Assembly: GCF_008831285.2 (NCBI RefSeq)
Contig: NC_045144.1
Span: forward strand, 7,056,176 to 7,120,175
Direction: 5' to 3'
DNA from: Nymphaea colorata
Taxonomy: Eukaryota > Streptophyta > Magnoliopsida > Nymphaeales > Nymphaeaceae
DNA length: 64,000 nt
Under the pieces are notes generated by a model, which was not told the DNA's origin, did no database searches, and was given only the letters and a program-made list of their open reading frames with translations. Shown here one piece after another: positions 41,218 to 54,541 of the stretch; the stretch's first letter is position 1; the number at the start of each line of letters is the position of its first letter. The translations under genes were made by a program, and so were the position numbers.

Positions 41218-41659
41218 TGGGCTGCACATGGGCCAAGTCAAGCTCGAGTTGCACCGGCTCTATCTCAACTCGATGCAGAAAGCTAGAGTGGAGCTCGACA
41301 GAACAAGCTCGAACTCGACTGGACAATAAAATGTCAAGTTCAAACTCGACTGGTTTAATTCATTTACATTAAGGATGTCTCCTTTCGCTTAACTCGTTTA
41401 ACTTGATTAACTCATGTAGTTGCTACTTGTTTAGTTATTTTCTTATTATAATTTAATATTCATTGTTTAGTTGAGCTGATTTGAGTTCTTACAACTCGAA
41501 CTTGATTCGTTTAACATTTCAAGCATATATTTGAACTCAATCTTGACTCATTTATAAATGAGTCAAGTTTTAACAAGCGAGTACAATCGAGTTCGAGTCT
41601 AATTTTAAACAAGCGAGTTCAGTCGAGCTCGAGCTGGCTCGACAAGTTGTGCAGCACTA
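41218..41659. mobile_element. hAT-type MITE, diverged copy of the 5412 element
   Basis: It begins TGGGCTGCACA and ends TTGTGCAGCACTA, each with one or two changes from the TAGGGCTGCACA/TGTGCAGCCCTA ends at 5412-5795. The interior has the same AAGCTCGAGTTG and AACTCGTTTAACTTG words. The flanking bases (TTGTTCCT and GTTGTCCC) are similar but not a perfect target duplication. Confidence 0.65.
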
Positions 41660-42534
41660 GTTGTCCCCTGTCTCAGTCTCTTTTTGCCTTTCTAGGTCCA
41701 TCCAGAGGTCGCCCACTACAATCATGCATCATATTTCTGTAATATATTGATGTAGTTCAAACAAGCATCAAATCCAATCTCATAAAATGGGTTAATTTGC
41801 ATGATTTATGTACCTAAGGAGTTGGATAATTGCAATTGAGACAATTTCTGATATCATTAATAAAAATTAGCGCGGAATTTTATCACGACATAATGTGTGA
41901 GACAACCTCAAATATTCCTACTACTTCATCCATTCATTCTTTTCAATATATGAAAAAGTTGTTAGCACATGATTATGAACGTGAACAAGACTTTGTTAAC
42001 ATTGACCATAACTATTTAAATTTTTCTATTTAGTGGTCTAATTCCCAAAGTTCCAATTTTTTCCAAATAAAACGATGATTGTGAAAGAAGCCTTCATACA
42101 TAATCTTTCTGTGAAATTATCAAGATCAATACTTATAAAATTGTGGAAATAGTTATCAAAAAAAAAATTGTTGAATTTACTAACCATATAGAAAACCAAA
42201 AAATGAATATGGAATGGTGATTTTTCAAAATAAATGTGCTTAGCTTCTACCTGCAGCAACGGTTGCTTGTATGTTTCTTAACTAATTGATCGCTTAATAT
42301 TTCAGATTTTCACACAGCTGGTTGGACTGACTTTCTAGTGAAAGTACAAAGTCAGTTCTATTCTCATGGGTGCTACTCGGCTACTCCTCTAGACTACAAA
42401 TGAAAGATATATGACACTGCAGATAGGGGAAAATGAGGAGCGGCTTTGAGCACTTCAAGATATCTCCCCCCAGTGTATTTACCAGATCAAAAAGGGACAA
42501 AAAAACAAAAATGCAACATGTCCAAAGACTATTG

Positions 42535-42567
<33 letters not shown>

Positions 42568-43587
42568 CACTTATTTATTTGTTTGTTTATTTATTATTTA
42601 TTTATTTATTTATTTATTTGGCTAGGTGGGGTTAGACAGAACTGTTTTAGATAAGATTGGAGATAAACAGGGTCCAGCACCAACTTCTTATTAGTCCTCT
42701 AAAATTCGACCGGAATGCCCATTTAATGGGCCCTAGGGCTGCTTGGCTTGTTTATAACTAGGTCACATGGATTAACATTGGTGGATAGACTTTTCCTTTT
42801 GAAGACATATAACATGATACCGATTAATATTCATTAATGTCGTTGGTTGATGTAACAATATTAATCATCAGTTCAAACTTGAGGCCCCTTACGTACAACC
42901 TCACCTACAAACAGTAAGCATGTCCGGAAAATAATTATGAAACTTGTTTGATTATGATAAAAAATAACCATGGTTAGGTCTCCGACCAATGAAGCTGGTT
43001 CCGCGAAACCCGGGATTATGTCAAATTGGATCTTATAATTAGCCTGCATGCATCTGCTCGCTACCAATTTCATTGGTGAAGAAAAAAGATCTAGGAATTG
43101 AACCGAGTATCAAGTACTTTCTTTTCTGCTATAAAAGCACACTATGTCTGGTGGGCCTTACAATACCTTAAGACTGAGCATCAAGCCGAGTACCCGACAA
43201 AATTTCAGGACTGTCAGGCACCTGGCCCGAGTTGGGCTGGGCCCGGGCTGTGAAAAATGGCATCGAGCCGGCCAGATAACATCTCGGGCTGGGACCTCTC
43301 CATTTGAGAAGTAATTATAGAAATGATGGAACCCACTATTGAGCCAATCCAATTAGTGTAACCTCTTTCAAGAATGTATGAATGAAGGAGACTCACTCAA
43401 AGAACCTAAACACTTCTTCACTTAGTTTAGGAAAATGCTTCAAATCTAACGAGTGAACTTCCATACTCTGTCCAAGCATGTTTTTGGAACAACATACTAC
43501 TGAAAAGCTTCCCTAATATTTCAAATGTAGTTTAGTTGTTGGAGTTTCATTTTCATGATACCCTTCAAGAAGGAATGACTGAATGAG
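41660..43587. other. Intergenic DNA, no gene recognised
   Basis: Contains a (TA)n run at 42544-42567 and a (TTTA)n tract at about 42570-42620. On the minus strand a B-box-like GTTCAATTC lies near 43094-43102, in a GC-richer patch that may be another SINE head. No gene is seen. Confidence 0.4.
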
Positions 43588-44086
43588 AAGGCCTGCACAA
43601 CGAGTCAAGCCAGCTCGAGCTCGACTCACACTCGCTTGTCTAAACTCAACTCCTACTTGAGTCCTTCATAAACAAGTTGAGTTAGAGTTCAAATGTATGA
43701 TCAAAATGTTAAACGAGTCGAGTTCGAGTCGTAAGAATAAGAACTCAACTTGCTTAAACTCGATGCGACTCAACTACATAATAAATGTTGAATTATAATG
43801 AGAAAATAGTTAAGTGAATAGCAATTAAGCGAGTTAATTGAGTTAAACAAGGTAACAAGTTAAACAAGTCAAAAGAAATGAGCTATGCTTAACATAAACA
43901 AGTTAAATGAGTTGAGTTCGAGCTTGGCATTGTATTGTCGAATCGAGCTCGAGCTTGTTCTAACAAACTTGAGTTTTTTTTAGTTAAGTCGAGCTCGAGC
44001 TTGTTCTAACAAACTTGAGTTTTTTTTAGTTAAGTCGAGCTCGAAGTGGCCCAACTTAAGCTCGACTCACCTCATGCGCATCCCTA
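43588..44086. mobile_element. hAT-type MITE, third copy, with internal 46-bp duplication
   Basis: The left end AAGGCCTGCACAA and right end TGCGCATCCCTA are degraded forms of the 5412-5795 termini. The interior shares the GAGCTCGAGC and AACTCG words. A 46-bp unit beginning TCGAGCTCGAGCTTGTTCTA is duplicated in tandem at 43943 and 43989. Confidence 0.6.
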
Positions 44087-45129
44087 CTGATGGACCCTAA
44101 CATCTAAGCCTTACAAGAACAACACTACGAGAATGTTCAATTTGCGTGATGGCAGTTTTGGGACCTGATTCATGGTCTACTACTTGACACCTTTCAAATA
44201 TAGCTTGCTCTATTGGCGTAGCAAAAAATCTTGGTCAGGAGGGCACATAAGTGATTAGTTGAGAGGCGACATGGGGGAGGCAAATGAAGGCTTATGTAGG
44301 CATGTGTGGGCAATTGCCCACACAATCCTATGTAATTGACTTATGTATATGTTAATATATACCTCATAGTTAGTTATGTATTTACTTATTGGATAAGTTA
44401 CATTGATTTCAAGTATAAGTGCCCCTCATTCAAAAGTTCCTAGCTCAAAGAGATCTTGGGGTATGGATCTGAATTCTACAGTTCTCAAATTCCTCACATA
44501 CTTTTGGTGAATCCCTGTGAAGCCAAGCCATTTTCAACTGCGACTGATGATAATTTCTCATGGTTACAATTCCTGAGAAGATTAGGAAGTGGTTCTCTCA
44601 TTTGATGTCTAAATTTACCTGGGAATTCATTTCCTAGAAATCTTGGACCCACAGTACCTTGCATGTCTCGACTTATGGAAGCATTCATTGGCAGGAAGTT
44701 TCCTCAAGGGAAATATTTGTGCATTGTTCAATGGCTCGGCACACATGCATGCTCAAGCCTTATGCACGTACAAGCTACACGAACGTACATTGGGTGGGGG
44801 CTTTCATTCTCAACGATATCCATTTAGATCCTAGTTTACCAAGAAACGATAACACTTTTGTTGATTTAGAGTACCTTGGATCCATTTGCAGAGCTCAGGA
44901 CTACAATTTTCCTGGTTGGAAAGAGATACCAACTAGTGGGGGAGCCATTATTTTCAAGTGCGGAGTAACTAGAGATTTCAATAAATCCAATTTGAATCTC
45001 ATACCCGACTGAAACATTTCGAATAAATCGGATATGGAAAAATATCCGATTTCACCTATGGACGAATATGCAAGCACTAGCAATGAGATTCCCCAAAATC
45101 TTCCTAAGAATAGCTAGGACTGTGAGAAG
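44087..45129. other. Intergenic DNA, no gene recognised
   Basis: Open frames at 44494-44688 (-), 44643-44834 (+) and 44659-45012 (+) overlap each other and show no recognised family. I see nothing else here. Confidence 0.4.
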
Positions 45130-45490
45130 TTAACATCCTATTAAGAAATTACATTAGTTTGGATATAAAAAACGATATCCGATCACATTCTGATTTACAT
45201 AAATATCCAATTGGATTCGGATTTGGATCGGATTTAGTTTTAAATAAATATCCTATATTCAGTATCCTTGATTTTGTAAGTCGGTTCTTAGCATATGATA
45301 ATGTGGTTTAAGTTTGGTTTAAAATTTGGATTCGGGGTCCGATGTCAATTTGGATTGTAAAAATCGGATTTAGATTTGTACCTGGGTATGACTTTACTTC
45401 GTTCGTATTGGAATCCGAATATATGAGTATCAAAAAAACCGGATGTAGTTAAGGGTACATCTGATTCAAATCCGATTTATTGACATCGTT
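45130..45490. mobile_element. Member of the GATGTCAATGGATC MITE family
   Basis: Interior words GGATTCGGATTTGGATCGGA and TTTAGTTTTAAATAAATATCC match the copies at 31370-31735 and 45836-46241. The right end reads GATTTATTGACATCG. Exact boundaries and target duplication are unclear. Confidence 0.5.
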
Positions 45491-45835
45491 AGGTGAAACC
45501 TATATGTAGTTCAATTTAAGAGATGTTGCAATGGGGGGTTTAAACCCATCTTACCTCTTTCGACCAAAAGTCACAATTTCCATGGAGCCCATTTTCCCAA
45601 TTAGACGTATTGTTTCCCCTGCAAATGAAATGGTCGGGCTGGATGCCTGAATGACCAAAATACCCTTACAGGCAAAAAAAATGAAGGGCACCCTTATAAG
45701 CCCAAAATGGGAAAATGATAAAAAAAATTATTTTCAAAAAGGATGAAAATGTCATTGTGAGGAGCATTGATCGATGCTAAGCACCCCCACAGTGCTCTAC
45801 ATTGCTTCAACCTTGGAGCAAAGTATGTGCTCAAT

Positions 45836-46241
45836 TGAGGGTGTCAATATATCAATTTTGAATCGAATTTGACAAAACTGATCCAAAAACACTGGATATG
45901 GAAAAAAAATTAATATATGATTAAAAAATTGGATCAAATTTGGACTTAAGAAATGACATTCGCTCGTATTCAAATTCAGATTTGAACATATAAGTCGGAT
46001 TCGGATATGGATTTGGATCGAATTTATCCTTAGACAAATAGCCTATATCTAATGCTCTTACATTTTGAAAATTGACAAAATTTGGATTTAGATATGAATA
46101 TAAAAATCAGATTCGGATTGTGAAATCGAATTTTAGTTTTGGATTTGGATATGACTTTTCTTTATTTGTATTAAAATTTGAATATGTGAATATCCGAAAA
46201 AAGAGGATATGATTAAGGGCACTGATCCATTCACATCCCTA
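45836..46241. mobile_element. hAT-like MITE with 8-9 bp target duplication
   Basis: The element starts TGAGGGTGTCAAT and ends ATTCACATCCCTA, so its ends are imperfect inverted repeats of a TAGGGATGTCAAT type. It is flanked by TGCTCAATT on both sides (45828-45836 and 46242-46250), sharing 8-9 bp. The non-coding interior repeats TTCGGATATGGATTTGGATC-like words. It is the best-bounded copy of the second MITE family here. Confidence 0.7.
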
Positions 46242-46697
46242 TGCTCAATTCATCAATACTAAAAGCCCCAAGTTCAGTTGTGTCTAAAGTTGGAATGCAA
46301 ACTCTAGCTGCTCATTACCAGCTGCCTCTCAGCCTTTGATTGGCTCCAATTTAACTATGTTCATTTTGTAGCATTCAAATTAAGGTGATTAGGCAAACAT
46401 GCCAGCCACAAACTTGATGTATTGGCCTTGGTAAGGGGAGCTAGCTTATGTGTGTGTTTGGTACTGTGTAGTCTTCAAGTGTTATGAAATAATTTAGTCT
46501 AGATAAGTGGCTGGAGGTTTTTTGGCTTCAAAGGTCTGAATGTTTGAACCTGAATTTGATAATTTACCAAAGCAAAATCAATCGATTAGCCATATTTTGA
46601 AGCACGGGGAGGTTTGGAAAAATAATCAATTAAATTCAGATTATTAATGTTGACTAATTCCAATACTGTTTGGCCTGAACTTAGTCATGAATAAGAA

Positions 46698-46820
46698 CTT
46701 GAATTTAGATACAATAAAAAGTCATTTAGCAGTAAGAATACTTTGTGAGTGTTTCAGATTCTTGAATTTAGATACAATAAAAAGTCATTTAGCAGTAGGA
46801 ATACTTTGTGAGTGTTTCAT
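46698..46820 (+). repeat. Two tandem 63-bp units
   Basis: CTTGAATTTAGATACAATAA starts at 46698 and 46761. The copies differ by one base over most of the unit, so duplication was recent. Confidence 0.93.
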
Positions 46821-47363
46821 GAATCTGAAAGACATTTGTTGTGGTATTCATCAATAAATTCATGTAATACTTATTCTAATACTTTATGAATATGTCTCAA
46901 TCTTTAACTTTCATAGTAATACACTTTCATAGCATTATTGCTGCCAAATAACCTCTAAGTATTAAATTTATAATGGACCAGATTCAGATTCGGTTTCAAT
47001 TTGACCATTTAAGAACCAAATTAGCAAATCTTCTTTTCAAAACAAGCCAATCTTCTTTTCAAAACAAGATTTGTGAAGAAACAACTCAGTTTTCATATCA
47101 TCAAAGCACACCCTAAACCGGGTTTTATAGGTAAAGTTTCGAAGCTGCCACACAAACCCTCTTAAAAGGAAGTTAGGGTGTGCGTTTTAAATCGGGCCGA
47201 CTTGATTCGGCAGGAACAGTTGGATTCGCCATATCGTTCTGCACAAGGAATAAAAATGGCGCGAAAATCAGAAGATATTTATGGGGCAAGGTTCTGGATA
47301 AAGGTCTGGGGGGAGAGGGCTTCCGTTCCGCCACAGAGAGGGGAGAGGTATTACCAACGAGTG

Positions 47364-50006
47364 ATGGAGGGCATGACGGAGAGCGAGGTAGCAGGGCTGG
47401 GTGTCGGCGCCCTTCTATTTCTGGCCACCATGGCCGCTCCCAAGGTCGACGCCTTCATCGCGTCTTCCCAGAGGAGGTAGAACCTTCATCTTCAATCATT
47501 TTCTTCTCCTTTTTGTTTTACCTGGTTGTTGGGAAAATGATGTTTCGAATTTTAAAATTTCAGATGAACATAAACGGTCTCGCCTCTCAATTCTCTTGTT
47601 TGAATCCACTTTGAGAGTTCAAATCGTCTTGTCTCAAATTGTTTTGGTTTTTGTTACTTAAAATTGAAACATCCGACGAATTCACTGTCTAAAATTTTCC
47701 ACCTCCGCCTCTCTAGGTAGGAGGTCTAATTCTGGGGACCTCCTACGATAGTGGGGAACTCTAATTATAGGTGGCAACTATCGAGGGTCCCCTTCTATCC
47801 TTTTTTTTCTTCCTTCCTTACCTCTTGTCCTCATTCTTGTTTCCTCGCTTCCTCTTGTCCTGCCTCTCTCCTCCTCCTCTAGCTTATGCGTTATAGAAGG
47901 ACTTTCTCTGATGATGTCAGTTATATGGCTTCTGTACCAGTGGTGCCACATTGAAGTTGTTTTCTTGGCTTAACATATTATGTGGTTTTTGCTTTGTTAC
48001 TTGAGTTTAAGGAACCTTCTTGACGCTACTGGAGATGTAGGCCAAGTCAGGGCCATATTCATTGTGTAAAATGAATTTAACTGGGACACGTGTATAAGTC
48101 ATATGTATGGAGCTTGAATCGGCGCGTTCAACTTGTAATTTCTGTGTGAGGTGAACTTGGGATTAAGCATGCTGATAAGGCGAAATTCGCCAACACTAGA
48201 CGGCTTGTCTTGGATATCAGAATATAAGTCTTCTTGAATCAGTATGACATGTTGAGATTGGCTTCCCTTCTCTAAACATTTAGACTATTTGGTATGTGAT
48301 CTAGGAGAAGGTACTTGACATTATTTGGGAATGTAGAACATCTAGCCAGGACCATCTGGTAGAAAACCTTTTGTCAAGTATGAAATATAATATGTGTGAT
48401 ACCCTTGAAGTTTGCATAGTTTCAAATTAGACTTGAATCAATTTTTTGGGCAAGTATGAAACCATCAGATCTTGCCATGTGGCGGTCCAATATATCCTAT
48501 TGTTCAAGAAAGATTAGAACTGCCTAGTCGAGCATTGTTTCTATTTCTTAGCGAGCCGCACTTACGGTCAAAATTCCACTTCAAATTTTTGCTAGAAATT
48601 TGACCAAAGATGACTTTGCATGCAATACTTCATACACATTTTGGTTGCTGGGTATAACTCTCTTGTCTTGATAGAATCAAATTGCATATGAATTCTTCAA
48701 GGACGTTGATTGCACACTGGGCAAATTTGATGCCTTCAAAGAATGAATCTTCACTCGATGGGCATGTATAAAGAACTCAAAAAGGTTATATAACGGATAG
48801 CTTGAAAAAAGTGGTAATTTTCCTATACCAAGTGACAAGTTTGGGCCACTTCTGATATTTGAAGTAGTTGCCATATCTGATGCAGGTAGAGCTTAGTAGA
48901 CTTTCATTAGATCATTTTTGTGTGAGTATCATACCAGTTTGGTGTTAGCATGTATGCTTGCGAATTGACTCTAGAACATTTTGAGTTGATCCCTTCTGCC
49001 TAAATGAGTATTGCTTTCTTTGGAGCCAAAGCATATTTAGAATGTTTAACCGCTACCATTCGATGGTAACAGTGGTGCTAAAATCTCTACCCATATATTA
49101 TGATGAGTATTCCTCTAAAAGAATGGATGCATATGAAACCAGAAGCTTCATCAATACAAAAAAATATGCTATTTTGACCTTTTATGCTGGTTAGAAAATT
49201 GAGTTGAATCAGAAAAGAGAAAAAAGTTCATACTGACATCCTGAGCCTTGCCGCCTTATCGTGTCAGTATACAAAATGAGCAAATTAAGTTCTATTTTAA
49301 CACCATCAGGATTCTTCTTGACCACAAAGTAGTGAAAGCTGAAGGATACTCTATCATTCAGCAACTATGTAGTCAAAAGCATGCATAGGTGGCTGAGAGG
49401 CCACTTTCTGGACTAGGATGTAGTACCTAAGCATCCAATTTTAGAGGTTTAAAGAAGTTTCTTTTCTCCTTTCTTCTTCTTCTTCTTCTTCTTCTTCTTC
49501 TTCTTCTTCTTCTTCTTCTTCTTCTTCTTCTCTTTATTTCTTCCTTTTACTGTTTTTGACCTTCCTAGGCATCACCTAATTCCTCTGGAAGGTCCATGGC
49601 CTAGCCCAACCTAGCGGTTTTGACTACATAATTCCGCAAGAGCTCCCAGTTTTGCTTTTCCATATCAGCACACCTGAGTGCTTAGTGACTGAATGACACA
49701 TGATGCATCAGAGATTCATGTTTTTGCTTCAGTTTCATGGGAATGAAGGCAACAAAAAATAGTTCCAGATATTGATCCTTGCTTCATGCTATGTGCAGCT
49801 CTTTAGGTATGTGCACGAGATGTGGTGATCTTAAAGTAATTGCATGTTCAACATGTAGAGGACAGGGTTTGGTTCAGGCAGGGTCCTTCAGTATGGTCAA
49901 TGATATCTTAGGACCACTTGGAAATACAGCCTCAGAATCAAAGCCTTGTCCTGGTTGTTCAGCCAGAGGTCATCTACCTTGCCCTAATTGTTCAAAGAAC
50001 ATTTGA
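47364..50006 (+). CDS. Small DnaJ-type cysteine-rich zinc-finger protein
   Basis: There are two exons, 47364-47476 and 49799-50006, joined by a GT-AG intron of about 2.3 kb with consistent phase; the product has 106 residues. Residues about 9-28 form one hydrophobic segment (GLGVGALLFLATMAAPKV). The C-terminal half has four CXXC pairs: Cys43/46, 54/57, 88/91 and 99/102, with Gly-rich spacers like the zinc-binding domain of DnaJ. It lacks a J domain. I recall similar small proteins across plants (for example an Arabidopsis protein at At1g22630), and related cysteine-rich domains act as chaperone-like factors in plastids. The specific function here is unknown. The start MEGMTESEVAG is chosen because upstream in-frame Met codons (47256, 47178) would add an unrelated basic stretch; a longer N-terminus cannot be excluded. 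The intron holds a (CTT)n run at 49471-49531. Confidence 0.82.
49471..49531 (+). repeat. (CTT)n microsatellite in intron of the DnaJ-type gene
   Basis: About 20 TTC/CTT units, uninterrupted. It lies about 270 bp before the second exon. Confidence 0.95.
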
Positions 50007-51137
50007 CATTCATCAGATTATGTTAATATTTATAGTAAGATGTACATTAACATCGGTCTTCAACTTTAAGAAGCGCATAAAATGCGTCTGGAATTTGTGC
50101 ACTACGATAGCTTATTACTAGTGTGGTGCTGCTTCCAATGGTCTTTGATGTTCACCGTGCTCTTAATGGGTTTTCTTGAAAGAAATATGAGGAACGGATT
50201 CATCTTCTCTCCAACTTGAATATCTCAAAAGAATTGAGTTTCTGATAATATTGTGAAATGAACACATTAAATGTACATGGTTTGATCACCATCCATGACT
50301 GATAGGCAAGGTGAACAAGGCCATAGACAGACGCCAAGTCAATTTTTAATCTCTCTCTCTCTCACTCTCACTAACACACACGCCACGCGTATGCTTTATT
50401 AAGTTGACCAGCATATTTTTACAGGTTGATATTGTAATCTGTACTCAATATGAGACACAGTCGTGGTGACCCAGCCCTCAATGGAAGTGCTGAATGGTTC
50501 AGATGCTATTCCTATATGGTTGGTTGAGCGGCTGACAAACTAACACTCTTTTATATGGCTTCTGTATGTCTCATATTGTTATTTATTTCTCAGTGATGTT
50601 CAGAACTTACTCTCTATCTAGAGCTTTGAGGCGAGAAATAAATCCTATTGTACAAAATTAAGGATGCCGTGTTGTTTAATAATATATTTCATTGTTCGTG
50701 ATAAGCCTAGCTACATTCCGTGTAGACGGGTCATCTTTTGTGGTTTAAAGTTTTCCCGATTTGTGTGTTTGTAATTTTGCATACGATTCCTTCAAAATCT
50801 ACATACTTGAACTTTTGGATTTAACTCTATAAAATCAGGGGAGCCATGTTTATCCTGGCAAATCTACAAATATGTTAACCACTACCAGGCTAACAACCTT
50901 CCCCGCTGGTATATGTTAGCCAGTGGGTTTGAAACTATCGTCTTGTTCGATTTATTCTATTCATATGCCAGATGATGCAGTTTGACATCTTTTCTAATAT
51001 GAATAACAAACTAAAACCAATTTTAATCCAGCTATTCCCTCCGACTATGATAAACTGAAAAAATCATTCCCCTCGTAGAACTTTCACTATTAAGCAGTAT
51101 CTAAATCATGTTGATTGCCATATATATAAAATATACG

Positions 51138-51179
<42 letters not shown>

Positions 51180-52849
51180 TTCCAAGGCTCTTTTCAGAGA
51201 TGAAGACAAGAAATTCAAAAATTCTTTGCATGATTTTGGAATTTCATTATCAAGGTCCAACGGACCAGGTATAAAATTGCAGCCAGTTCTGGACCTAATT
51301 CAGGTGCTAGTCGGACAACATCATAGGCCCCATAAACAACATTGAAAATCTTAGTACCAAGGGTATTCTTTTTCCTCTTTTGACTGAGAAAGTTGGGCTA
51401 GACTACCAAAATATGGTTTTTAGCTGTTGAACACCTAAACAAAAAACGCCAGTCACTATTGCAATGTTGAACACTATGACAATATTGTAATGCTGTTACC
51501 CACACGGAGGAAGTGAAATCCTTATCTACCATGAAAAGGAGGTTCTGAGATACTACTGTTCTAAAACACTTTTAAAACAATCGCCGCAGCTAATGAAGAC
51601 CAGGTCTTATCCTGGTGTTGTTTGCAGTAATTACTCTCTTAACGTAACAGAATTATGGAGAACAGTCTCCATGATTATGACTTCTGAAATTCCCATGGTA
51701 GGGACACTTTATATGACACGGTCATCAGAGGACTGGTAAGGAAAAACCCTCTTAATTTCCTTCTCCCAGAGACAAAAACTTTCAAGTCTTCACTAACCTA
51801 TTGATTCTGACTTGAGTACTCTCTCGTTATTTGCACTAACTCTTGTTGGGGAAGATGGTTTAGTGGGGTAGTAACCGACACTTCCTCTTCATGCTAAAGA
51901 ATTGTACGACTATTTAGCAGGTAAGGATGGGGAATCGGTTTGTCTCAAAAGTAACAAGTGGTTTAGTATTTTGTAATTTCGGAAGAAGTGACTGCCTTGA
52001 GTTAATATAGAATGATGTTTCTCATAACCATGGGAGGAAATTCACAAGGCTCTGTTAACACCCTTAACTGGTGATTCTCCTGAGTTTGTTTATGAGCTAA
52101 CAAACTAAGAAGGGGCGCATACCCCAGCAAGCATTCATCAAGAAAGCAGAATTCAGATGGAAATCGAGCAAGTAATTTCTCATCATACCATGATGCTGTC
52201 TCGGAAATGCAGATGGAAGTTCTTGCAGTATGCCTATGGTTTTCATACCCTTAAGAAATCCAATACAAATTATTTCCTAAGCAACCACATGAATTTTTCC
52301 CTTCATCCAAACCACCAGCAAACTTACAGGCAGTGATCACTTCCCCTTGGGAAAAAGAGAAAAGGACAAAAAGAGAAGAATCAGCGCCAACTAATGAAAG
52401 TTCACCTGTTAGAGACAACGGGAAGAAGAGGAAGTAATCCTTGGATGCGGAGGAAGAAAGAGCAGATTCTCCTATCAATGTCATAAAGTAACTATTTAGA
52501 TTGTCAAACCTTTTTGTGTCATGTATGGAAGAAAAGTTTAGGGTGCATTTTTTACAATAAGCAGACTTGACTTTCAGAATTTTTATTATTTCAAAAAGCT
52601 AAGGCAGTTACAAAAGCTCCCACAAACGAATAAATACTGTTTTTCCTAATGGAACGCGTGCAGCAGTGGAGATTAAAGCATCAAGCTCATGGCTATGACA
52701 CATGGGCGTGGATGTGGCTGTATGTGGGGACATGAGTTCAGATGCAGACATGGGTGCAAAGCATTTTCATAAAAAACTTGGTGTGAGGACAGAAATCCAC
52801 TTAGGTCAGGGATAAAACAACGGACCCCTTAAAATTGATTTTCAATGTA
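50007..52849. other. 3' region of the DnaJ-type gene and intergenic DNA
   Basis: The first few hundred bases are probably 3' UTR. A (GA)n run of about 36 bp lies at 51139-51174. The minus-strand frame 52251-52484 has no recognised features. Nothing else is identifiable. Confidence 0.4.
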
Positions 52850-53190
52850 GTTTTTGCATAATCTACCCTTACAGATATGATCTTAAGAGTGATTTGAGGA
52901 GAAACATATATTAAGTCAATCATTTTTTACTTTAATGATGTTCTTTGAATAACAAAAAAAAAATAAGAGCTCTTATAACATCAAAATTTTGGTAGTAAAA
53001 AAATCAATATTTTTAACAAAAACAACTGAGATGAGAACATCCTCTATTTTAACTCAGAGTTTATAAACATATTAGAATGTTCATATTCTGCTTAAAATAT
53101 TTTTAGCAAAAATTTAGGAGGTCTGGTTCTTCTCTCTGGCCTAATCTCTCTCCCTCTTTATCTCTACACACACATATATATCCCTCAAGT
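52850..53190 (+). mobile_element. Third copy of the MITE-like repeat with an adjoining microsatellite
   Basis: GATATGATCTTAAGAGTGAT (about 52875), ACATCAAAATTTT (about 52978) and GGTCTGGTTCTTCTC (about 53130) occur in the same order as in the copy at 25320-25712. A run of CT, CA and TA units (53147-53180) directly follows. Confidence 0.5.
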
Positions 53191-54505
53191 CAGAAGAATT
53201 TTCATGATTGGCAGGATACGGTTAATCCAGGGTCCACAGAGAACAATATTTAGCTAACAGAGTGCAGTTTTCCTCCAAATTTTGAACAATATGATCCATC
53301 AATCCTCATTATTTGGTGAATCTTGCTTTCTGGTGCTAGGACTGTATATGATAATGGCAGTGTTTTATTATTTCAATATGTCATTTCAAGATTACAGTAT
53401 TTATAATATGATGATATTTCCAAAATAATAATGTTAATGGAAGCAAATTTAGAGTGCTAACCTAAGATCCAACGAGTGAATAGGTAAGTTTGTCGTATGC
53501 CTATATATTTGTAAATTTCATCATAATAATGTTACTGCAGGGGAAGTGATTTGGAATGCAGGTCATAGATCAGTGAATAAATGGCTACAGTAATCTCATA
53601 CCAAACCAACCATCTGAAAAAGAGACCCTTATAAGTGAGTGTGTGTGTGTTCAACAAGGTGGAACCAACACGCTCACCACTCACTTTCTGTTCATAAAGA
53701 GTGTGCCATTCTCTACTTGACACCTCAATGTATAATACAGTCAATCACTCTGTCAGCACCTTGGACTGTTGAATTGATAATCTGAGAGATGAAATAATAG
53801 ATCAAAAGTAAAATGACCAAAATTGGGCAAATTAATAGAACGAAAAATAATCAATAGATGGTAAAGAGCGTTCAATCAGCCTACATCCCATAAGAAGAAA
53901 AGCAAATAGGTACAAGGTGAACAGAATTGAACGTGACTTAATATGGTGTTTGATAAGAAGAACATGGTCTAGCACATGTTTCAATAACACCATGTGCTTG
54001 TTGCAAGGAACATAGTGTGGGTTCATGAATGTTGTTTCTAGATCTGACAATCAAACACTGCACATGATCACACCATGTTCCCTGGAACAAGAATATGGTA
54101 TTTTTTGAGAATGAGTCCCACAGAAAACTCAAGACCATGGAGACCTACAGGCTACAGCAGAGATGGTGCCTCAGCAGGGATTATCTAATTTCAGCATCCA
54201 TGGCCAAGCTGACCGGGTGACTTTCCTCAATCTGATTGAGCACAGTAAGATGCAAGGAGGGGAGCTCTGTGTTAATGGCGACCTCAGTGACACAGATACA
54301 GCAAGATGGCCATTGTACCCATGTCGACACGCGGACACAAGTACAGTGACCCACTTGGACATGACTTTTAAAAAAGCATTGCAATTTTTGCATTTTTCAT
54401 ATGAATTTTGGGTTTTGCATGTTAATTATCTAAAATGTATTTTTCACCTGTTTTGCATTTTTCTCACCCATTTTGTATTGATTTGCATAATTTTGGTAGA
54501 TTTTG

Positions 54506-54541
<36 letters not shown>

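Noticed and set aside
44659-45012. 117-codon plus-strand frame
   Set aside because: Overlaps other open frames and shows no family features.
47178-47480. Longer N-terminus for the DnaJ-type protein starting at 47178
   Set aside because: The added residues are basic and unlike the family; kept the start at 47364 while noting the uncertainty.
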